This document shows, piece after piece, positions 24,171 through 30,907 of a stretch of 33,190 nt of DNA. This DNA comes from Paenibacillus puerhi (GTDB taxonomy: Bacteria; Bacillota; Bacilli; Paenibacillales; NBRC-103111): assembly GCF_009846885.1 (NCBI RefSeq), contig NZ_WUWM01000051.1, positions 1-33,190 of the forward strand, given 5' to 3'. Numbering within the stretch: the stretch's first letter is position 1; each line of letters opens with the position of its first letter. Below the pieces are notes generated by a model, which worked only from the letters and a program-made list of their open reading frames with translations, made no database searches and had not been told where the DNA came from. Both the position numbers and the translations under genes were made by a program.

Positions 24171-24203
24171 AGTCGGTCGCTATGAAGTTTGGTTCCTGCT
24201 ACT

Positions 24204-24521
24204 CTACACCTGCTCCAATTCGGTTATCCAACCGTCCTCACCCAATTCCCTTTGCAGACACTGCTTGACGGAGAGCTTCTCCTTGTCGGGCTTAACGAAG
24301 TATCCATTCTCCAGATAGTATCCGCGTTCCTTCGCTGCGGTCAGAAGATTACAGAATTTGTCCGCCGCCTGGATAGCTTCTTCTTTTTCTGCAAACGTTT
24401 CCAAGGGGCTGCCGAATCCTAGCGGGTTGGTTGAAGATTGAATTGACAGAATATAAGAGCCATCTTCTTCCCGGACTAATATTTCGCTTCCGTGACATTT
24501 AATCAGATGTTTGACTGTCAT
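24204..24521 (-). CDS. Hypothetical 105-aa cytoplasmic protein
   Basis: I do not recognise this protein. It starts MTVKHLIKCHGSEILVREED, has a strand-rich first half and a helical second half (EEAIQAADKFCNLLTAAKER) and ends acidic. The ATG at 24521 has AAGGCGGTGG 8 nt upstream. It lies about 100 bp past the sigB terminator on the same strand, so it has its own transcript or depends on read-through. Confidence 0.65.
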   Translation of the reverse strand: MTVKHLIKCHGSEILVREEDGSYILSIQSSTNPLGFGSPLETFAEKEEAIQAADKFCNLLTAAKERGYYLENGYFVKPDKEKLSVKQCLQRELGEDGWITELEQV

Positions 24522-24623
24522 AAGATCCACCGCCTTAGATTTCTTCAGGATTGGCTTTCTCGTACTTGCTTATCATTACCCTCCCCGGTAACGGCTGAAA
24601 CTGTCTCGGAACAACGAACAACC

Positions 24624-24653
24624 AAAAAACGCATCCCCGTAAAGGAATGCGTT
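24624..24653 (-). terminator. Terminator of the rsbV-rsbW-sigB operon
   Basis: A stem AACGCATYCC/GGRRATGCGTT (24628-24653) with a short loop begins at the sigB stop and is followed on the minus strand by TTTTTTGG. This is a strong intrinsic terminator. Confidence 0.85.
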
Positions 24654-25442
24654 CTAGGATCCGACGCCATGACGCCCATCCGACTCTTGAAAGTAAGCCT
24701 TCAACTTGTCCAACGCCCGTTTCTGTATACGTGACACACTCATCTGGGACACGCCCAGCTCCTGTGCGATCGTGCGCTGCGATTGTCCCTCCACGTAGGC
24801 CAGCTCCAGCACCTTCTGCTCCTCCGGCTTAAGGTGGACGAGCGCATCCTGCAGCGCAAGCCGGTTATCGACTAGCTGATAAGCATCGCTCGGGGTACCG
24901 ATCACATCTCCGATCGTGGACCCGTTATCATCGGAAGACAACGGCGTATCCAGCGACACGTAATGGTAATAATCGCGTCCCGCCAGAATCTCGATCGTCT
25001 CCTCGACCGACAGCTCCATCTCCGCGGCGATCTCATCCACATTGGGCGACCGCTCCAGGCGTACAGTCAGCATATCGACCACATGCTGGATCTGATTCCC
25101 CTTTTCTTTGATACGCCGCGGCACCTGAACGTACCAGGATTTGTCGCGCAAATAATTTTTCATATGGCCGATCACGCTTTTCATCATATACGCCTCGAAC
25201 TGAACGCCGACTGACAAGTCGAATTGCTTCAGCAGCTTCAATACCGACATTTGGCCGACTTGATACAAATCTTCGAACAGATCGGGGCGGTTCCGGGACA
25301 TTTTACCAGCCGCCATCTTCACCATCGGCTCATACTGCTTCAGCAGAATCGTAGCGGTGTCATTACAGCCAGTTTCCTGATATTTAATAATAAGCTCATC
25401 CGTATTTATCCCTGGATTCGATCGCTCCGAATTGATCTTCAT
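24654..25442 (-). CDS. sigB: General stress sigma factor SigB
   Basis: A 262-aa sigma factor of the SigB/SigF/SigG group, lacking region 1.1. Region 2 includes DLFEDLYQVGQMSVLKLLKQFD (54-75) and KSVIGHMKNYLRDKSWYVQVPRR; region 3 follows, and region 4 ends with the HTH GQSQRTIAQELGVSQMSVSRIQK (219-241). SigF has the same architecture. I prefer SigB because the neighbours are a Dps, a GSP17M protein and DUF948, and the operon's own promoter matches the sigma-B consensus. The start overlaps rsbW by ATGA. RsbW should hold it inactive until dephosphorylated RsbV releases it. Confidence 0.88.
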   Translation of the reverse strand: MKINSERSNPGINTDELIIKYQETGCNDTATILLKQYEPMVKMAAGKMSRNRPDLFEDLYQVGQMSVLKLLKQFDLSVGVQFEAYMMKSVIGHMKNYLRDKSWYVQVPRRIKEKGNQIQHVVDMLTVRLERSPNVDEIAAEMELSVEETIEILAGRDYYHYVSLDTPLSSDDNGSTIGDVIGTPSDAYQLVDNRLALQDALVHLKPEEQKVLELAYVEGQSQRTIAQELGVSQMSVSRIQKRALDKLKAYFQESDGRHGVGS

Positions 25443-25894
25443 ACCATTTCCTCGCTTCGAATGACGCGTTTGGTCAAAGTCACTTCCGTGCCGATGCCCG
25501 TTCTTACCTCAACATCATCCATCAGCGCCTGCATCAAATAGATTCCAAGGCCTCCCACGTTGATTTCGTTAAGCGTTTTATCATGCAACGATTCGGCACG
25601 CTCGGCCTTGGCTGCATAATCAAAGCTCGGGCCTTCATCCTTCACCGTGATGCGCAGTCCATCCTCCAGTCTTTCGAACCGCACCTCCATCACACCCGGA
25701 AAGCCGGGTTCATAAGCATGAACCACGGCATTGTTGCAGGCCTCCGCTACCGCTACCTTCATATCTTCAATTTCTTCATAGGAAAAACCAAGCTTGGAGC
25801 TGATGCCATAAAGCGTCAGACGAACCAAATCGATATACTCCGGCTCAGCAGGGACAGAGAGACAAACCACGTGAGATTCCGAATTCATACGCAT
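25439..25894 (-). CDS. rsbW: Anti-sigma-B factor and serine kinase RsbW
   Basis: A 151-aa GHKL-fold kinase. The N-box is EACNNAVVHA (Glu51, Asn54), the G1 box has Asp86 in KDEGPSFDY, and the G2 glycines are GGLGIYLM (114-121), so the ATP pocket is complete. In the known circuit RsbW binds SigB, and phosphorylates and so inactivates RsbV. The gene lies between rsbV (14 bp upstream) and sigB (4-bp overlap), the usual order. A second, degenerate paralogue lies at 27937. Confidence 0.9.
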   Translation of the reverse strand: MRMNSESHVVCLSVPAEPEYIDLVRLTLYGISSKLGFSYEEIEDMKVAVAEACNNAVVHAYEPGFPGVMEVRFERLEDGLRITVKDEGPSFDYAAKAERAESLHDKTLNEINVGGLGIYLMQALMDDVEVRTGIGTEVTLTKRVIRSEEMV

Positions 25895-25908
25895 GCTCCG
25901 ATCCTTTC

Positions 25909-26271
25909 TTATCCGTTTATGATCCGCGCTCCGGACGAATCCGCAGGGGGGCTCTGCTGTAAAAACGGGGTAATACCCGTCAAGTCGAAAATTCGTTTAA
26001 TTTTTGGCGGAATGTCCTCGACCAGAAAGTGGGCCTTCAAAACATCCCGCGCCTTTAGTACCGATACAATCACACCAATCCCCGTGCTGTCAATGTATTG
26101 CAGCTCCCTCAAATTCAAGACAAGGCTGCGGCTCGTATCCGCGATATACGGATCGAGTGCCGAACGAAGCTCGGAAACCTTGGATAAATCAAGCTCGCCT
26201 CGAAGATGTACGGTCGTCGCTTGCGGTGTTTTAGTTGTGTGCACTTGAAACATATTGGACTTTTCCATCAT
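25909..26271 (-). CDS. rsbV: Anti-anti-sigma factor RsbV (STAS domain)
   Basis: A 120-aa STAS protein. The phosphorylation site is Ser62 in YIDSTGIGVIVSVLK, the conserved family signature. RsbW phosphorylates it; the unphosphorylated form frees SigB. The ATG at 26271 has AAAGGATC upstream; an open extension to 26319 has no ribosome site. It is the first gene of the rsbV-rsbW-sigB operon, about 80 bp downstream of a sigma-B promoter, giving positive autoregulation. The phosphatase (RsbP/RsbU-type) is not in this window. Confidence 0.92.
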   Translation of the reverse strand: MMEKSNMFQVHTTKTPQATTVHLRGELDLSKVSELRSALDPYIADTSRSLVLNLRELQYIDSTGIGVIVSVLKARDVLKAHFLVEDIPPKIKRIFDLTGITPFLQQSPPADSSGARIING

Positions 26272-26348
26272 AGTACCGATCCTTTCTCCTGAACGCTGGC
26301 TTGTCTCGGGACACCCCAAGAAACGGTATCCTGCTCATTCCCTGCTTA

Positions 26349-26374
26349 TTACCCGGTCATACAGGGAATGAAAC
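26349..26374 (-). promoter_or_regulatory. Sigma-B promoter of the rsbV-rsbW-sigB operon
   Basis: On the minus strand GTTTCA (26374-26369), 14 bp, GGGTAA (26354-26349), close to the Bacillus sigma-B consensus GTTTWW-N12-15-GGGWAW. The spacing equals that of the three other candidates in this window. Confidence 0.75.
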
Positions 26375-26437
26375 AAGATACCGGCATTCGATGACGAAAG
26401 TTGTTCGCTTGCGTCAGCCGAAAGGATCGTAAATCAT

Positions 26438-26893
26438 TTAGTTAGTGCGGGCTGCAGCGGTCGTTTTCTTAGGAGCTCTCCAGGTATGCCAAATTTCAAG
26501 CAGCATCGGAACGGCTTGGATCACGCGGCTGATCGCTTCGCCCGTCTTCGGAGTTTCTGCGGGTACATTGCGGCGGATGGAGCCGGCCACCGCGGCTGTC
26601 GCCTCCTTCACCGTATCCGTTACCTCCTGGACGGCATCCCCGATGTTCTTGACGGAATACACCACCGGATCGATCGAATGAAGCTTGTTGCGCACATCCA
26701 CCGTCACTTCATTGGTATGGCGCAGCAGCTCTGTAGCCTCTACGCTGATCCCGTTGATCTGACCTTGAATTTCACGGATCGTGACATTCGTCTGCGACAG
26801 CAGCTCCGTGACCGAACGCAGCGTTTTAATCAGATAGACGACGAGCGCTGCAAAAGCGATCGCGACGATAGCCACACTAATCTCAATAATCAT
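26438..26893 (-). CDS. DUF948 general-stress membrane protein
   Basis: A 151-aa protein with one N-terminal membrane helix (IIEISVAIVAIAFAALVVYL) and a long coiled coil (about 22-110; LLSQTNVTIREIQGQINGIS, then EVTDTVKEATAAVAGSIRR), the DUF948 (YtxG-like) layout. YtxG-type proteins are general stress proteins in Bacillus. The ATG at 26893 has GGAGGGA 6 nt upstream. A sigma-B promoter lies at 26940-26965. The function is unknown. Confidence 0.85.
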   Translation of the reverse strand: MIIEISVAIVAIAFAALVVYLIKTLRSVTELLSQTNVTIREIQGQINGISVEATELLRHTNEVTVDVRNKLHSIDPVVYSVKNIGDAVQEVTDTVKEATAAVAGSIRRNVPAETPKTGEAISRVIQAVPMLLEIWHTWRAPKKTTAAARTN

Positions 26894-26939
26894 GGACAAT
26901 CCCTCCGTCAATATGGTTTGAAATGGAATTGTCTAGTTC

Positions 26940-26965
26940 TTACCCGGCTCCATAGAGGCTGAAAC
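26940..26965 (-). promoter_or_regulatory. Sigma-B promoter of the DUF948 gene
   Basis: GTTTCA (26965-26960), 14 bp, GGGTAA (26945-26940) on the minus strand, ending 46 bp before the start codon. It is identical in both hexamers and in spacing to the rsbV promoter. Confidence 0.78.
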
Positions 26966-26991
26966 GAAGCCCGCAGGAAGGAATGAATCTT

Positions 26992-27017
26992 GTTTCGTAC
27001 GGTCATGCTAAGGGTAA
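26992..27017 (+). promoter_or_regulatory. Sigma-B promoter of the dps gene
   Basis: GTTTCG (26992-26997), 14 bp, GGGTAA (27012-27017). The DUF948 promoter's -35 is 26 bp away on the other strand, so the two genes share a compact back-to-back promoter region. Confidence 0.75.
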
Positions 27018-27027
27018 TGAAAATCAA

Positions 27028-27150
27028 GCAGGCTGGCGAACTGCCTGCCCTGCTCAGCCTCGGACAGACCGGGCGAGAAGTCGGGACGCCCGACTGTCCG
27101 ATTTGTCGCGAGCGGTTAACGAAGGGTCGCGGTCCGTCCCACGGGACCGC
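27028..27150 (+). other. Structured 5' leader of dps
   Basis: The expected dps transcript has a leader of about 155 nt with three stem-loops: GCAGGC/GCCTGC (27028-27048); an outer CGGACAG/CTGTCCG stem enclosing GGGCG/CGCCC (27061-27100); and GCGGTCCGT pairing with ACGGGACCGC with one bulge (27129-27150). It matches no riboswitch class I know. It may stabilise the mRNA or regulate translation. Confidence 0.5.
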
Positions 27151-27184
27151 TACATACAACGAATGATATAGGAGGTAATGAATC

Positions 27185-27673
27185 ATGGCAAAGGTAATGG
27201 AGAAGGAATCCAAAACGATGAAATCCGGCGGTGCCGACAAAGAACTCATCGGGCTGCTTAATCAGCAGGTCGCGAACTTTTCGGTTCTGCACATGAAGCT
27301 GCATCAGCACCACTGGTTTGTAAAGGGCTCCGGCTTCTTCGATCTTCATAAGAAATTCGAGGAGCTCTACGACGAAGCGAGCCTCACGATGGATGAGATC
27401 GCCGAACGCATCCTTGCTTTAAAAGGCGCGCCTGTCTCGACCTCCAAGGAAATCGCGGCGGCAACGACGCTTAAGGAGCACGCTCCGCTGGGCACGGCCG
27501 AGGCTATGGTGAAAAGCCTTCGTGACGATTACGTCCAGCTTATCGATGAGTTTAAGGAAACGATGGACGCCGCCGAAGAGAAAGAGGACGAAGGTACCCA
27601 TGACATGCTCAATACGATGCGAACCACGCTGCAGAAGCATGTGTGGATGCTCGATGCCTATCTAAATGAATAA
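27185..27673 (+). CDS. dps: Dps family ferritin-like DNA-protection protein
   Basis: A 162-aa Dps. The ferroxidase residues at the subunit interface are in the expected spacing: His43 (HHWFVKG), His55 (DLHKKFEELYDEA), Asp70 and Glu74 (DEIAERIL). It should form a dodecamer that oxidises and stores iron and protects DNA from peroxide. The lysine-rich N-terminus (MAKVMEKESKTMKSGG) may contact DNA. AGGAGGT precedes the ATG by 8 nt. A sigma-B promoter and a structured leader lie upstream and a strong terminator downstream, so it is transcribed alone as a stress gene. Confidence 0.93.
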   Translation: MAKVMEKESKTMKSGGADKELIGLLNQQVANFSVLHMKLHQHHWFVKGSGFFDLHKKFEELYDEASLTMDEIAERILALKGAPVSTSKEIAAATTLKEHAPLGTAEAMVKSLRDDYVQLIDEFKETMDAAEEKEDEGTHDMLNTMRTTLQKHVWMLDAYLNE

Positions 27674-27694
27674 ACGGCTCACCTTGCCGTAAAG

Positions 27695-27741
27695 AGCCGT
27701 CCCTGTCTATGCGGTCCAGCCGCGGCAGGGACGGCTTTTTT
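27695..27741 (+). terminator. Intrinsic terminator of dps
   Basis: An 11-bp stem AGCCGTCCCTG/CAGGGACGGCT (27695-27705, 27726-27736) with a 20-nt loop, then TTTTTT. Placed 22 bp past the stop. A textbook terminator. Confidence 0.88.
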
Positions 27742-27825
27742 GGCTATAGGCAGACGCTTCTAGCTCAAGGCGTGCTGTAGCGCTGGCTTATCCGCCCCCG
27801 CTATGCCGAGTAAGCGGCGGAAATC

Positions 27826-27872
27826 AAAAAGGACCGTCCGGCTATGCTGCATGCCCGGACGATCCTATTTTT
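27826..27872 (-). terminator. Terminator of the second rsbV-rsbW pair
   Basis: An imperfect 12-bp stem (27830-27841 and 27855-27866, one mismatch) flanked by AAAAA on the left and ATTTTTTA on the right, so it can act on both strands. It lies about 70 bp past the rsbW-like gene. Nothing else is seen in 27742-27936. Confidence 0.75.
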
Positions 27873-27936
27873 TAACGCCTCTGCCTGCCGGGCTGTATCG
27901 GATGCGCGTGGGGGGTTGTCCGGTCCTAGCCTACGA

Positions 27937-28407
27937 TCAGGACAGCCGCTTCAGCAGCTCGATGCCTCCCCCCGCCTGCTGCTCTTCCCGGGCGCTCACT
28001 ACCCGCACTTCGTCAACCAACGCCTGCATCATATACAAGCCGAGCTGGTCGATCTCGAACAACGGTCGCTCCCCTTCCTCCGCTAGTCTCAGCAGGTCGT
28101 CCGCGCTTGTCTCCGCTTCTCCGAAGCTTAGCCTGCAGCCCTCTCCCTCCAGACGGATCACCAGCTCGCGGGCACGCATCTGGAAGATCAGCCGCAGCGC
28201 CCTTCCGGGCTCTGCATCCAACTGCTGCAGCAGCGCATGATTGCAAGCCTCCGTTAAGGCCACCTTCAGATCCTCAATCTCTTCATAGGTAAACCCCATA
28301 CGAACAGCGACGCCGTACAGCGTCAGACGGACCGTATCCAGCTCTTCCATATCCATGGGGATAGTCAGGATAACCTCCCGATCCGCAATTCCCGCCGGAC
28401 GATTCAT
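27937..28407 (-). CDS. Degenerate RsbW paralogue
   Basis: A 156-aa protein clearly related to RsbW at 25439 (VRLTLYGVAVRMGFTYEEIE, KVALTEACNHALLQQLD). The N-box Glu53 and Asn56 remain. The G1-box Asp is replaced by Gly88 (LEGEGCRLSF where RsbW has KDEGPSFDY), and the G2 glycines are largely lost (DQLGLYMM against GGLGIYLM). ATP binding or hydrolysis is probably impaired. It overlaps the rsbV paralogue upstream by 4 bp, and no sigma gene follows. It may bind RsbV-type partners without phosphorylating them, modulating the main circuit. The effect is inference. Confidence 0.8.
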   Translation of the reverse strand: MNRPAGIADREVILTIPMDMEELDTVRLTLYGVAVRMGFTYEEIEDLKVALTEACNHALLQQLDAEPGRALRLIFQMRARELVIRLEGEGCRLSFGEAETSADDLLRLAEEGERPLFEIDQLGLYMMQALVDEVRVVSAREEQQAGGGIELLKRLS

Positions 28408-28808
28408 TGCCCCTCCCCCTTAAGCTTGCCTGAAGGCACATCCCCGCTTGCCGTATCTTGTCCCATTGAGCCGTCCGTACCTTCCGGACCCTCAATAAAA
28501 GTCAGAAAGCGCGTCAATCCCGTCATATCGAACAGACGACGAACCTTAGCCGGTACATGCTGGACATGAATCCCCTGCCCCGCCGCCTGCCGGACCTTGA
28601 GCAGTGACACGATCACACCGATCCCGGTGCTGTCGATATACGCAAGCTCGCGCATATCCAGTACCAGCTTCCTGGCGGCGTCAGCCGCAAGCGCTTCAGT
28701 CTGGCGCCGCAGCATATCGGCCGTACTCAAATCCAGCTCTCCCGACAAGGCTACGATATGTGCGCCAGCGGTTGTTTGCGCGTTTACCCGGAATTTCGTA
28801 GCATCCAT
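28404..28808 (-). CDS. Second RsbV-like anti-anti-sigma factor
   Basis: A 134-aa STAS protein. Ser60 in YIDSTGIGVIVSLLK is the conserved phosphorylation site, so it remains a potential RsbW substrate. A C-terminal extension of about 25 residues after FLTFIEG, rich in Gly, Asp and Ser, is not present in the RsbV at 25909. It is coupled to the degenerate RsbW gene by ATGA. Divergent from a 54-aa membrane protein with a sigma-B promoter; I see no clear sigma-B promoter on its own side. Confidence 0.82.
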   Translation of the reverse strand: MDATKFRVNAQTTAGAHIVALSGELDLSTADMLRRQTEALAADAARKLVLDMRELAYIDSTGIGVIVSLLKVRQAAGQGIHVQHVPAKVRRLFDMTGLTRFLTFIEGPEGTDGSMGQDTASGDVPSGKLKGEGQ

Positions 28809-28923
28809 TTCAATAGCCTCCTCCGTTCGATGTTCTTCTATACTTTCTCTAGGATACCAGAAACTGAACTCGATTTCACGATTCTAGCTAATTCTTTAGA
28901 AAACGTAATCGCTTTCATAAGCG

Positions 28924-28949
28924 GATTCAGGATGGGCCGGCTCGGGTAA
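28924..28949 (+). promoter_or_regulatory. Sigma-B promoter of the 54-aa membrane protein
   Basis: GATTCA (28924-28929), 14 bp, GGGTAA (28944-28949), one mismatch from the rsbV promoter hexamers. It lies 57 bp before the start codon at 29007. Confidence 0.65.
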
Positions 28950-29006
28950 TAATAGGTACGAAGGACAGTCCTTACAGGTCCGAAACTCAGTCAAAAGGAG
29001 CGATAA

Positions 29007-29171
29007 ATGATGGATCAGAGTAAAAACGTAGACATCGAAAGAAAAACCGTAGAGAAGAAAATGGATTCGGGTATGGTTGCCTCGACGTTCATCAAATATG
29101 CCGCCTATACTCTGATTTTCTTCGGCTTCCTATACTTCATCGTTCGTTACGTCTTCCCGATGTTCCGCTAG
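29007..29171 (+). CDS. 54-aa single-pass membrane protein, probable SigB regulon member
   Basis: A short gene easily missed. MMDQSKNVDIERKTVEKKMD is a charged cytoplasmic head; one membrane helix follows (FIKYAAYTLIFFGFLYFIV), then a short basic tail (RYVFPMFR). AAAAGGAG lies 6 nt before the first ATG, and the second ATG (29010) is an alternative. A sigma-B promoter lies upstream and a strong U-tailed terminator directly after the stop, so it is a complete single-gene unit. Family unknown. Confidence 0.75.
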   Translation: MMDQSKNVDIERKTVEKKMDSGMVASTFIKYAAYTLIFFGFLYFIVRYVFPMFR

Positions 29172-29175
29172 GCCG

Positions 29176-29214
29176 AAAAAACCTGATGGCTGTTAACAGC
29201 CGCCAGGTTTTTTT
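29176..29214 (+). terminator. Terminator of the 54-aa membrane protein gene
   Basis: A stem AACCTG..GGCTG / CAGCC..CAGGTT with a TTAA loop and a 7-nt T run, starting 4 bp beyond the stop. An A run precedes it, so it can work both ways. Confidence 0.88.
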
Positions 29215-29245
29215 GCCCTGTCTGTTCAGATGAGGAAAGACGAAT

Positions 29246-29330
29246 TAGCGGAGCTCCGGCGCGCCATTTCCTTCCTACACGCGTAATCTGGGCGTTCGAG
29301 AGGAAATGACGGCGCCTAAGAGCTCCGCTA
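29246..29330. repeat. Long imperfect inverted repeat
   Basis: TAGCGGAGCTC (29246-29256) and GAGCTCCGCTA (29320-29330) form an 11-bp perfect outer stem. Inside, GGCGC and ATTTCC blocks find partners (GCGCC, GGAAAT), giving an interrupted stem of about 27 bp around a 29-nt loop. It may terminate the small gene on the minus strand (stop at 29355) or be a miniature mobile element. Confidence 0.6.
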
Positions 29331-29354
29331 TTTTACATACATGAGGGTGAGCCT

Positions 29355-29519
29355 TCACTGGCCTTGGCTTGACTCGCTATACCCGCTGGAGCTGGAATAC
29401 AGCCCGGTTCTCGCCAACGACCGTACCGCTGCCATTACGCCGCAAATATGTCCGGCATATTCGCACTCCACCAGTCCGCCCCGGCGTTCTTCTACTAAAA
29501 GTTCGCTGCTGTTGCTCAT
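29355..29519 (-). CDS. Hypothetical 54-aa protein
   Basis: MSNSSELLVEERRGGLVECE leads a compact protein with two cysteines in an ECEYAGHICG motif, ending in a Ser/Gly-rich tail (LYSSSSGYSESSQGQ). I do not recognise it. GGGAGGAACCAAC before the ATG gives a good ribosome site. A GTTACC-N2-GGTAAC palindrome is 46 bp upstream. It is short, but the ribosome site and codon use are convincing. Confidence 0.6.
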   Translation of the reverse strand: MSNSSELLVEERRGGLVECEYAGHICGVMAAVRSLARTGLYSSSSGYSESSQGQ

Positions 29520-29564
29520 GTTGGTTCCTCCCGCTTGTTTGAATAAGCCGATCTCGAAGGAATG

Positions 29565-29578
29565 GTTACCTCGGTAAC
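29565..29578. promoter_or_regulatory. GTTACC-N2-GGTAAC palindrome
   Basis: A perfect 6-bp inverted repeat with a 2-bp centre, upstream of the 54-aa gene. A second weaker stem (AAAGCCT/AGGCTTT) lies around 29600-29625. It may be an operator. The 29520-29760 gap holds no other gene. Confidence 0.35.
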
Positions 29579-29710
29579 ATTGTGTTTCGGTCGAAAGCCT
29601 TTATCCGACAGGGCGAAGGCTTTTCTGTAATTTGATTGCATTCTACCAAAAGCCCGGGAGAAAAGAAATAATCGTTTAGTGGACATACCGACAACGACCT
29701 CTTCCTCTCG

Positions 29711-29750
29711 AAAAATGGAAAACGGCCGCCCGCCCCGAGGGCAGCAGCCG
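29711..29750 (-). terminator. Terminator of the glgC - GSP17M - exported-protein operon
   Basis: A GC-rich imperfect stem (29723-29735 with 29740-29750) followed on the minus strand by TTTTCCATTTTT. It starts 12 bp past the stop of the 231-aa gene. Confidence 0.75.
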
Positions 29751-29762
29751 CCTATTGCCGGG

Positions 29763-30458
29763 CTATAAGGACCCGTTATGAAACAGATGAACGGATAGAA
29801 GCTTGTCCTGCTCCGGATCAATGAACAGCTTGAGCGCATTCCCGCCGTGCTTGTAGACGATGCCGTCTTCCGCGACCCAGTCAGGGGTCCCAAGCACCGC
29901 CTTCAGCTCCTCCGCGTCAAGGGGCAGCTTCCTGCCGTCGATCACGATCTCGCCCACGCTTGCAGGCACCATAACCGCTTGAACCGATTGCAGATACAAC
30001 CCCACCTTGCAATCCTCGTAGATGAGGATGCGTTCGTCCGGGAACAGCGGCTCGGTCTCCACGGCGATCGGCTCTCCCTTCAGCTCATAGATGGTTTTCA
30101 GATCATCCGTAACGGCAAGACCGTTAATACGCTCCAGAGGGAGAGGCGCGTCTGCCAGCTGCGGGATGGCTGCCGGGGCGGCGGGCTCGCCGTTCTTATC
30201 AACGAACGTCGATCCCGATGTAGGAACGTTGGTGGCGCCTCCAAGCTTGCCTGAAGCCGCCGCCTCATCCGTAGAAACCGAGCTAGAGAGCGGCACTGCC
30301 TCGGCAAGCACACTGCCTGCTCCATCATCCGCCTGTACCCGGGCAGCGGCCAGCACCGCTTCAGGCTGCCGCGGCGCCTCGCCGGCTATCCCCCAGGACA
30401 TGCCCGATATCCCGATGACGAGAATGCTGGCTGCCCATCCCATGCTCCGCATTTTCAT
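29763..30458 (-). CDS. Exported hypothetical protein, 231 aa
   Basis: The N-terminus (MKMRSMGWAASILVIGISGM) is a signal peptide or membrane anchor. Residues 27-110 are Ala/Ser/Pro-rich and low-complexity, likely a flexible linker outside the cell. The C-terminal 110 residues form a compact domain (IYELKGEPIAVE, ELKAVLGTPDWVAEDG, NALKLFID), with the repeated 'LG.P' style seen in small Bacillales exported domains; no firm family call. GGAGGGAGAGGGAAGGC precedes the ATG. It starts 27 bp past the GSP17M gene and is the last of the operon. Confidence 0.7.
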   Translation of the reverse strand: MKMRSMGWAASILVIGISGMSWGIAGEAPRQPEAVLAAARVQADDGAGSVLAEAVPLSSSVSTDEAAASGKLGGATNVPTSGSTFVDKNGEPAAPAAIPQLADAPLPLERINGLAVTDDLKTIYELKGEPIAVETEPLFPDERILIYEDCKVGLYLQSVQAVMVPASVGEIVIDGRKLPLDAEELKAVLGTPDWVAEDGIVYKHGGNALKLFIDPEQDKLLSVHLFHNGSL

Positions 30459-30485
30459 GCCTTCCCTCTCCCTCCGATGCGCTAT

Positions 30486-30866
30486 TTAGCGGGTTGACCC
30501 GACGGGCAGACGCCCCTCTACCGGATCACGCTGATGCAAGGCTTGTTCATCTATCGCAATCACGATATGGCCTTTGGCCATCTCCTGCTCGTAGTAATCG
30601 ACAGCCGAGGGCGAAAGCCCAAGCGAGCCCAGCTTCTCTCTCAGCTCGTCCCCTTTGCACTTGTACAGAGGGGTTGCGGTATGCGCCATCGTTTCTCCAA
30701 TAAATCCGATTCGGCTCATGTACCGAGGGCGATTCAACCCGCTTTCCTGTACCCTCTCATGGGCCAGTATTTGGATCTGGTCCACCTCCCGACCGGCCTG
30801 ACGCAAGTCGCTTACCGCTCTTCTCACTTCATGCTCGCCCTTGGCTACAATAATGGAATGAAACAT
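30486..30866 (-). CDS. General stress protein 17M-like (YflT) protein
   Basis: A 126-aa cytoplasmic protein matching the GSP17M/YflT domain: AVSDLRQAGREVDQIQILAH early on, and YYEQEMAKGHIVIAID near the end, the 'DYYEEEvk.GkilV.vd' signature. YflT is SigB-controlled in Bacillus subtilis. The gene follows glgC by 41 bp on the same strand, an unusual partnership, and precedes an exported protein by 27 bp. Ribosome site AAAAAGGAGG. Confidence 0.85.
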   Translation of the reverse strand: MFHSIIVAKGEHEVRRAVSDLRQAGREVDQIQILAHERVQESGLNRPRYMSRIGFIGETMAHTATPLYKCKGDELREKLGSLGLSPSAVDYYEQEMAKGHIVIAIDEQALHQRDPVEGRLPVGSTR

Positions 30867-30907
30867 CGGTAACGCCTCCTTTTTTCGACGGGGTATCCCC
30901 GGCTAGG

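Noticed and set aside
24654..25442. SigF with SpoIIAA/SpoIIAB instead of SigB with RsbV/RsbW
   Set aside because: The architecture would fit both, but the sigma-B-type autopromoter and the stress-gene neighbours favour SigB. A tree of the sigma factor would settle it.
26003..26962. Long plus-strand frames opposite rsbV, rsbW and DUF948
   Set aside because: Shadows of GC-rich coding sequence on the other strand; no ribosome sites.
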